5,600 bases of DNA, from the NCBI GenBank assembly GCA_023231075.1, contig JALNWC010000206.1, forward strand, positions 1 through 5,600. Reading direction: 5' to 3'. Under the pieces are notes generated by a model, which was not told the origin of the DNA, made no database searches, and worked only from the letters and a program-made list of their open reading frames with translations. This stretch comes from Rhodoferax sp. Lineage in GTDB: Bacteria; Pseudomonadota; Gammaproteobacteria; Burkholderiales; Burkholderiaceae_C. Below are positions 4,102 to 5,600 of the stretch, one piece after another; positions within the stretch are counted from its first letter, which is position 1, and the number at the start of each line of letters is the position of its first letter. The position numbers and the translations under genes are program-made.

Positions 4102-5600
4102 AGTGGCACGTGCAGGCGTTGCAGGGTCGCTTTCAGGGTCTCGTTCTCAGGATTGAGTTCAAGGCCCTCACGCCAGACGCTTCTGGCTTCGTCGGCTTGG
4201 CCGCTGAGCCACAACACCTCGCCCAGGTGAGCGGCTATTTCGGCATCCGGTCTTTGCCTGAAGGCGCTGCGCAACAAACGCAAGGCCTCGTCGTTTTGTC
4301 CCATGCGAAAGGCGACCCATGCCAGACTGTCCATGATAAACGGGTCATTGGGCTTGAGTTGCAGGGCTTTTTCAATGAGCTGCCGGGCCTCGGGCAGGCG
4401 CTGACCACGGTCTGCCAGTGAATATCCCAGGGCGTTATAGGCCTGCGGGTCCTCCGGTTTGGCCGCCATCAACTGGCGTAACAGACGTTCCATCTCCGCC
4501 AGATCGTCCATTTTTTCAGCCAGCATGGCCAATTCGTAAAGGATATCGATATCTTCCGGGTTGTCGGCCAGGGCCGTCTCCAGCACACTTCGGGCTCGGG
4601 TCAATTGTTTTTGGTCGCGCAAGATTTGCACTTCTGCACTGCGCTTGAGGCGCGCCTCGGTGGCTGATCGCTCTGGCAGGCTGTGGATCAGCGTCAGCGC
4701 GGCTTCAAGCTGGCCTTGCTGGGCCATCAACCCGGCGCGCCGGAGTTGGGCCGTCAACACGTCGTCGGGGTGATCAACGCGTTGCAGCCAGTCCTGGGCT
4801 TGGGGCAGGTCCTTGCGCAGCAGCGCAATTTGCGCCAGCGACAGGTAAGCCTGGGACGGGCCACGCGGCGCCGGCGTGCCGGTCTGCGCTGAGGTTTGGC
4901 CCTTCATCAGTTCCAGGTAGCGCAGTAAATCGGCTCGCGCGCTGTCGAGGTGACCCATTTCCAGATTGAGCATGCCTTGCAGCAGGGTGGCCGGGGCATA
5001 GTCCGGCTGCTGTTGATTGACGTTTTGCAGTTCCTTGAGCGCTTCGGCTTGGCGATGGGCCAGCCACAGGGTTTGCGCGTAGGCCATGCGGAATTCTGTG
5101 CTGGGCTTGTTGGCCAGGTGGTTTTTGACCAGATTCTCGGCATGGGTCACGTCGGCGCGCATCAGGCTCAAGGCCAGCCAGGCCGGGTGCTCCGGGTGCG
5201 CGGCAAAGCGCTGACCTTTTTCCGCAGCGCTCAAGGCGGCCACCGGATTGCCCGCAGCCATCCATAGTCGTCCCAGCGTGGCCCAGGCTGTGGCTCCCAG
5301 CTTGGGGTCGTCGAGCAGGGGCGTCAAGGCTTTCTGAACCACTGTCACAGCGAGCTGCTTGTCGCTGGCGCGCTCATACAGGCTGGGGATGGCCCATATC
5401 GTGTCGGCCCGCTCAGCTTGGGGCGTGAGCGCCAGCAGGCGCTTGAGTGGCTCCTGGGTTTGCGCCAGGCGGTTCAGATTCAACAAGATTTGCAGCACAA
5501 AGCCGGTCGCCTCCCGGGAGGCAGGCAGGGCGTTTTGCCAGGCTTTGGCGGCCTGAAGTGCGGAGTCTCCGGCGTGCGCGCGCAGGGCAATTTGCACCGA
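4098..5600 (-). CDS. TPR-repeat protein, 5' end outside the window
   Basis: The reading frame is open to the right edge, giving 500 or more residues without the N-terminus. The GTG at 5597 is in frame but is probably an internal Val. Numbering from it, clear tetratricopeptide repeats occupy about 350-485. Their A-helix starts are near DILYELAMLAEK, AYNALGYSLADRG, IMDSLAWVAFRMG and IAAHLGEVLWLSG, each ending in a motif like LKPNDP or LNPENE. Weaker helical repeats cover about 100-345, with a Pro/Gly-rich break near 234-248. TPR superhelices bind proteins or peptides; no catalytic domain is visible. Overlap with lolB suggests a role near envelope lipoprotein transport or assembly, but this is inference from position. 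A signal peptide or lipobox, if present, would lie beyond the window. The specific function is unknown to me. Confidence 0.92.
   Translation of the reverse strand, partial: SVQIALRAHAGDSALQAAKAWQNALPASREATGFVLQILLNLNRLAQTQEPLKRLLALTPQAERADTIWAIPSLYERASDKQLAVTVVQKALTPLLDDPKLGATAWATLGRLWMAAGNPVAALSAAEKGQRFAAHPEHPAWLALSLMRADVTHAENLVKNHLANKPSTEFRMAYAQTLWLAHRQAEALKELQNVNQQQPDYAPATLLQGMLNLEMGHLDSARADLLRYLELMKGQTSAQTGTPAPRGPSQAYLSLAQIALLRKDLPQAQDWLQRVDHPDDVLTAQLRRAGLMAQQGQLEAALTLIHSLPERSATEARLKRSAEVQILRDQKQLTRARSVLETALADNPEDIDILYELAMLAEKMDDLAEMERLLRQLMAAKPEDPQAYNALGYSLADRGQRLPEARQLIEKALQLKPNDPFIMDSLAWVAFRMGQNDEALRLLRSAFRQRPDAEIAAHLGEVLWLSGQADEARSVWREGLELNPENETLKATLQRLHVPL

Noticed and set aside
3924..4421. 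+ strand open frame of 165 codons across lolB and the TPR gene
   Set aside because: It crosses two well-supported minus-strand genes and has no recognisable protein features.

Overview
This window is an ordinary but compact housekeeping block from a GC-rich betaproteobacterial chromosome. The closest match by recognition is the order Burkholderiales, probably family Comamonadaceae (Rhodoferax/Polaromonas-like). That placement rests on protein wording (for example the Prs, two-domain L25 and LolB sequences) and on gene order; it is not a database result. All six protein genes and the single tRNA lie on the minus strand, so transcription runs from high to low coordinates.

In transcription order, the window enters inside a TPR-repeat protein gene (5600-4098, 5' end outside the window). 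This overlaps lolB, the outer-membrane lipoprotein-localisation receptor (4101-3595), by four bases. A 41-base gap leads to ispE (3553-2720), a kinase of the MEP isoprenoid pathway. Next come tRNA-Gln(UUG) (2678-2602), prs (PRPP synthase, 2538-1561) and rplY/ctc (5S-rRNA-binding L25/CTC protein, 1468-818). A textbook intrinsic terminator (800-770) follows. Finally pth (peptidyl-tRNA hydrolase, 733-95) sits beyond the terminator and is followed by a strong hairpin and a G/C-skewed stretch to the left edge.

The themes are translation (tRNA-Gln, L25, Pth), precursor supply (PRPP for nucleotides, His and Trp; IPP/DMAPP for isoprenoids) and envelope lipoprotein sorting. lolB-ispE-prs is an old conserved cluster, also known in enterobacteria, and the rplY-pth pairing is common. 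Every gene appears intact, with the expected catalytic residues.

I found no mobile element, CRISPR array, defence system or previously undescribed gene system. What merits a second look is non-coding: tandem hairpins between the ispE 3' end and tRNA-Gln, a pth start with no Shine-Dalgarno but a -10-like hexamer placed for a leaderless transcript, structured RNA between prs and rplY, and a U-less hairpin followed by a template-strand G-quadruplex motif after pth.
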